Part shown: positions 62,701-64,000 of the stretch, one piece after another
How positions within the stretch are numbered: the first letter of the stretch is position 1
Layout: each line of letters begins with the position of its first letter
Assembly: GCA_947184155.2 (NCBI GenBank)
Contig: CAMXCT020000480.1
Span: forward strand, 42,162 to 106,161
Direction of reading: 5' to 3'
Source of the DNA: Cladocopium goreaui
Taxonomy: Eukaryota; Sar; Dinophyceae; Suessiales; Symbiodiniaceae
Length of the DNA stretch: 64,000 nt
Made by a program: the position numbers and the translations under genes
The notes under the pieces: model-generated
Seen by the model: the letters and a program-made list of their open reading frames with translations, nothing else
The model's database searches: none
What the model was told of the DNA's origin: nothing

Positions 62701-63950
62701 ATGTATGAACGATGGTTGATATGGATTTCACCTACCAAAACCCGGAATTCAACATGATTCAATCAACATTGTGGGGGTGTAGCTGGAGAAAAAGATCACA
62801 GCAGAAGGGAGGATACCGGGCACCCGCTTGAACTTTTCAGGGGATGGGGTTCTGTTCAACAATCAACTCTGTACCTTCTGATTGGTTTCCTGCCTGGTTG
62901 TCAGGAGTTTCTCACTCCGAAGTTTCAGAAGAAGTGCCCGGGTCAAGATTGAGTTACGCTTGTGGATCGATGGGTCAAGATGAGGCGTCCTGTGCTATTC
63001 GAATCTATTTGACAGAATTGGTTGAACATTTCCATCTTGTGATAATCTACAATTGCTGTCAGATTTCCAGGGGGTTGAAACAACGAAACCAATAACACAT
63101 CTTGTGTATGGTTTCCACTTGGGTTGACTTTCCCGTGGCCCAGCCTTCAGGGCAATCCGAGTCCATTTTGGGAATGGCTCGGGTCAGGCCCCCCATTGGG
63201 ATGTAAACAGCTATAGCCATAGGCCATAGCCATTTAGTTATTCCGGAAATTGATGAGAAACTATGGGATTTTGGGGTACCCACATGGTTTTCCTGCAATT
63301 TTCGAAATCCAAAACCTCCAATTCACCTGGCCCGCGGCGTGCCTTTTACCTGTAGTTTGATACTTATATACAGTACTCTTTTTGGCATTTTGATGGGGGA
63401 ATAGTCATGCCCTGCCGTAACATTTTTTAAAAGAGTAAACGCCCAAAATTTCACAGAGAACCGGAAAATTGCCACATCCAGTAGGAACATAAATTTTCAG
63501 ATCCTGTAACATTGAGGTTCTATGTTAATTTTTCGGGGTTTATCTATCCCAGACTTGTGCGGAGGGACAATTCCTTTGTACTGGGTTTCCTTCAAAATTT
63601 CCCATAGTTCATCCATTGGATATGAATCGCGTTGGTTAAGATTGGTTAAGTCCCCAATTTTGATGTTATTTCCCCAATTTTAATAGTTGAATCACCATTT
63701 TCGTTGCTTAAACCAATCCATTTATGCAAGGTGGTTGCCCCGCGAATTATAACTTGGTTTATCAATCATAGTAAGTATAGACAGTATAGATATATCATGA
63801 TATATCAACCATTAACCTTAGTGACATCTCAACCTAGTTGGCTAACGACCCACCGAACGTAGGTCATATCTCTGTAGGTATCCCCTGAAGCTGCTCCGTC
63901 ACGATGTGGCCGTGGGCCTCATGGGTGCTAAGTCTGCAGGCGTCGGAAGG
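53787..63950 (+). CDS. GT2/GT27-type glycosyltransferase (polypeptide GalNAc-transferase-like), 5' half; continues off the window
   Basis: Probable Golgi type II membrane enzyme transferring a sugar from UDP-sugar. Exons: 53,787-53,858; 54,569-54,662; 55,394-55,431; 55,577-55,669; 55,949-56,004; 56,813-56,926; 63,878-63,950. All joins keep frame. Order: a charged tail (REEPKSGSWRW), one hydrophobic helix LLLAALIATGL running into APVLAAWLL (anchor), a Lys/Pro/Ala/Ser-rich stem (SPKPKPKKPAAK), then the GT-A fold: KTISVVLPCAGEGLFAKK, TVISVAESVPW, DIVVVDDGSDPPLS with the UDP-binding Asp, and KLLRHDVAVGLMGAKSAGV, which matches the GT27 'LRxxxRxGLxxARxxGA' segment. The DxH metal site and lectin domain should lie beyond 64,000. 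Donors: GT, GC, GC, GC, GT, GC, GT. The last intron is 6.95 kb. The start codon is unassigned (see 46,538-53,498). The exon 4 right edge and exon 5 left edge are the least sure. Confidence 0.8.
54115..54256. mobile_element. Short inverted-repeat element, family C (copy C3), glycosyltransferase intron 1
   Basis: tgtctgaatat at left, attttcagac at right, with gtaccccattttcagac as in C2. The interior has been expanded by a TA/CA microsatellite (54,160-54,205). Confidence 0.55.
56046..56147. mobile_element. Short inverted-repeat element, family A (copy A5), glycosyltransferase intron 5
   Basis: A near-perfect palindrome: accctctggtaatttaacat then agctattgaaaatgacca; the right end gattttcaatagttatgtta then gtttaccagagggt. 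102 bp. gtcagcttta occurs at 56,037-56,046 and again at 56,154-56,163, flanking the element; the exon ends 33 bp upstream. Confidence 0.8.
56525..56790. repeat. CCATCATTAA degenerate minisatellite
   Basis: Diverged copies of (aa)ccatcattaacc and ccatcatgaacc, ending 20 bp before a glycosyltransferase exon acceptor. Confidence 0.8.
57228..57324. mobile_element. Short inverted-repeat element, family C (copy C4), glycosyltransferase intron 6
   Basis: tgtctgaaaatgaggta ... gggtacgcaattttcagac, followed by aaaccc. The right end attttcagacaaaccc is the exact inverse of the C1 left end gggtttgtctgaaaat. Confidence 0.65.
58275..58660 (-). repeat. Four tandem copies of a 102-107 bp unit
   Basis: Cores '(c)acaaaatggttcttgtgaca' start at about 58,282, 58,389, 58,491 and 58,598, each followed by 'tgtgcattt(t/g)gattgcgcaggttcgcac'. 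On the minus strand every copy encodes a similar peptide (for example CEPAQSKCTWVCHKSHFV), giving open frames of 68-147 codons. I recall such CHKSHFV-type repeats from predicted proteins of symbiotic dinoflagellates, but the unit length is not strictly a multiple of three, so I call it a repeat rather than a gene. Confidence 0.8.
59389..59511. mobile_element. Hairpin element with 20-bp perfect inverted repeats
   Basis: aacagcaaagtggacatcac (59,389-59,408) and its exact inverse (59,492-59,511), 83 bp apart. The interior contains a 15-bp direct duplication (aaggcctcctatggc, about 59,454-59,484). The ends differ from families A-C. Confidence 0.65.
60734..61024 (+). other. Open frame of 96 codons in a repeat-poor island, unassigned
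   Basis: Begins MSIAADFIEERIAKETGRIR and is open to a TGA at 61,022. It lies with two other open segments (61,180-61,344; 61,629-61,919) in an island at about 60,300-62,280 that lacks the simple repeats seen elsewhere, inside the last glycosyltransferase intron. No family is recognised. Confidence 0.3.
61180..61344 (+). other. Charged open segment, unassigned
   Basis: The frame reads RVFELRKEFEEERKERGIYN then YDAYFLSAWQRVIVAP before TAG at 61,342. Strongly charged helix-like sequence followed by an aromatic-rich part suggests real coding origin. No start codon or homologue is identified. Confidence 0.35.
61629..61919 (+). CDS. Candidate 3'-terminal coding segment of an unknown protein
   Basis: After an acceptor-like tacag then G at 61,628, the frame is open for 96 codons to TGA at 61,917. 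It begins VDQLRSNAIRIAVPPPHGDR, continues NVLVVGYGIADCEWDDRKRE, and ends in a hydrophobic stretch FISFLLFCPLAIHAV. Codon use is GC-rich and protein-like, unlike neighbouring intron sequence. It may be a nested gene or a retroposed fragment; I do not recognise the family. Confidence 0.4.
   Translation, partial: VDQLRSNAIRIAVPPPHGDRVFNWPSNVLVVGYGIADCEWDDRKREYKALSQFLFAVHAPLVQFPPADFPSVRDFISFLLFCPLAIHAVETPTALL
62398..62510. repeat. TCTA/TCGA tetranucleotide array
   Basis: (tcta)n with tctg and tcga variants. Confidence 0.95.
62511..63877. other. End of the last glycosyltransferase intron; no further feature
   Basis: AT-rich intron sequence up to the acceptor ctgtag then G at 63,877. Open frames at 62,844-63,095 and 63,059-63,298 show no motif. 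Confidence 0.5.
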
Positions 63951-64000
63951 GTCGTTTTTTGATCCGACGGAAACACCTATGGGAGACCAATTCTTACCGG

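Noticed and set aside
1..64000. CRISPR arrays, bacterial operons, ribosomal RNA genes
   Set aside because: Direct repeats are microsatellite or satellite without unique spacers. No rRNA-like sequence or ribosome-binding-site-preceded gene clusters were seen, and the genes are intron-rich.

Overview
The window looks like nuclear DNA of a dinoflagellate, most likely a photosynthetic one of the Symbiodiniaceae/Suessiales type. Coding sequence occurs as short GC-rich exons of about 40-160 bp scattered through AT-rich, repeat-laden introns. When conserved protein motifs are used to join the exons, the introns mostly start with GC (a few GT, one GA) and end AG, nearly always followed by G. This splice habit is characteristic of dinoflagellates. 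Every gene I can support lies on the + strand, as expected for the unidirectional gene arrays of these genomes. A fibrillin (plastid lipid-associated protein) gene implies a plastid.

Layout. 1-13.7 kb is mostly degenerate minisatellite and microsatellite with a few exon-like islands: 3.55-3.67 kb; three frame-compatible exons at 9.85-11.59 kb that end an acidic protein; and exon candidates at 12.3-13.5 kb. 13,785-21,154 is a 7.37 kb LINE-type retrotransposon bounded by a perfect 16-bp target-site duplication. It retains recognisable endonuclease, reverse transcriptase and RNase H remnants but is broken by frameshifts and has lost part of the RT palm. 24.4-38.4 kb carries a cytochrome P450 gene whose 13 joined exons (28,012-38,407) stay in one frame and include the I-helix, K-helix, PERW and haem-Cys motifs; a candidate membrane-anchor exon lies at 24,428. 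Its introns hold a TATACTATTA array with a 100-N assembly gap and a 1.75 kb compound satellite. 39.9-44.0 kb is the fibrillin gene (seven exons). 45-53.5 kb holds weaker exon candidates, a 1 kb ATC array, a 278-bp tandem repeat and a CCAGGAAA-rich tract. 53.8 kb to the right edge is a GT2/GT27-type (polypeptide GalNAc-transferase-like) glycosyltransferase, seven exons in frame, continuing beyond the window.

The most interesting structure is non-coding. Three families of short (about 75-140 bp) inverted-repeat elements recur across introns and intergenic DNA, each with its own terminal sequence. They look like MITEs or introner-like elements. One copy next to a glycosyltransferase exon is flanked by a 10-bp direct repeat. 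The P450, fibrillin and glycosyltransferase genes are not an evident pathway; they look like unrelated neighbours in one transcription direction. All identifications are from reading the sequence; no database search was run.
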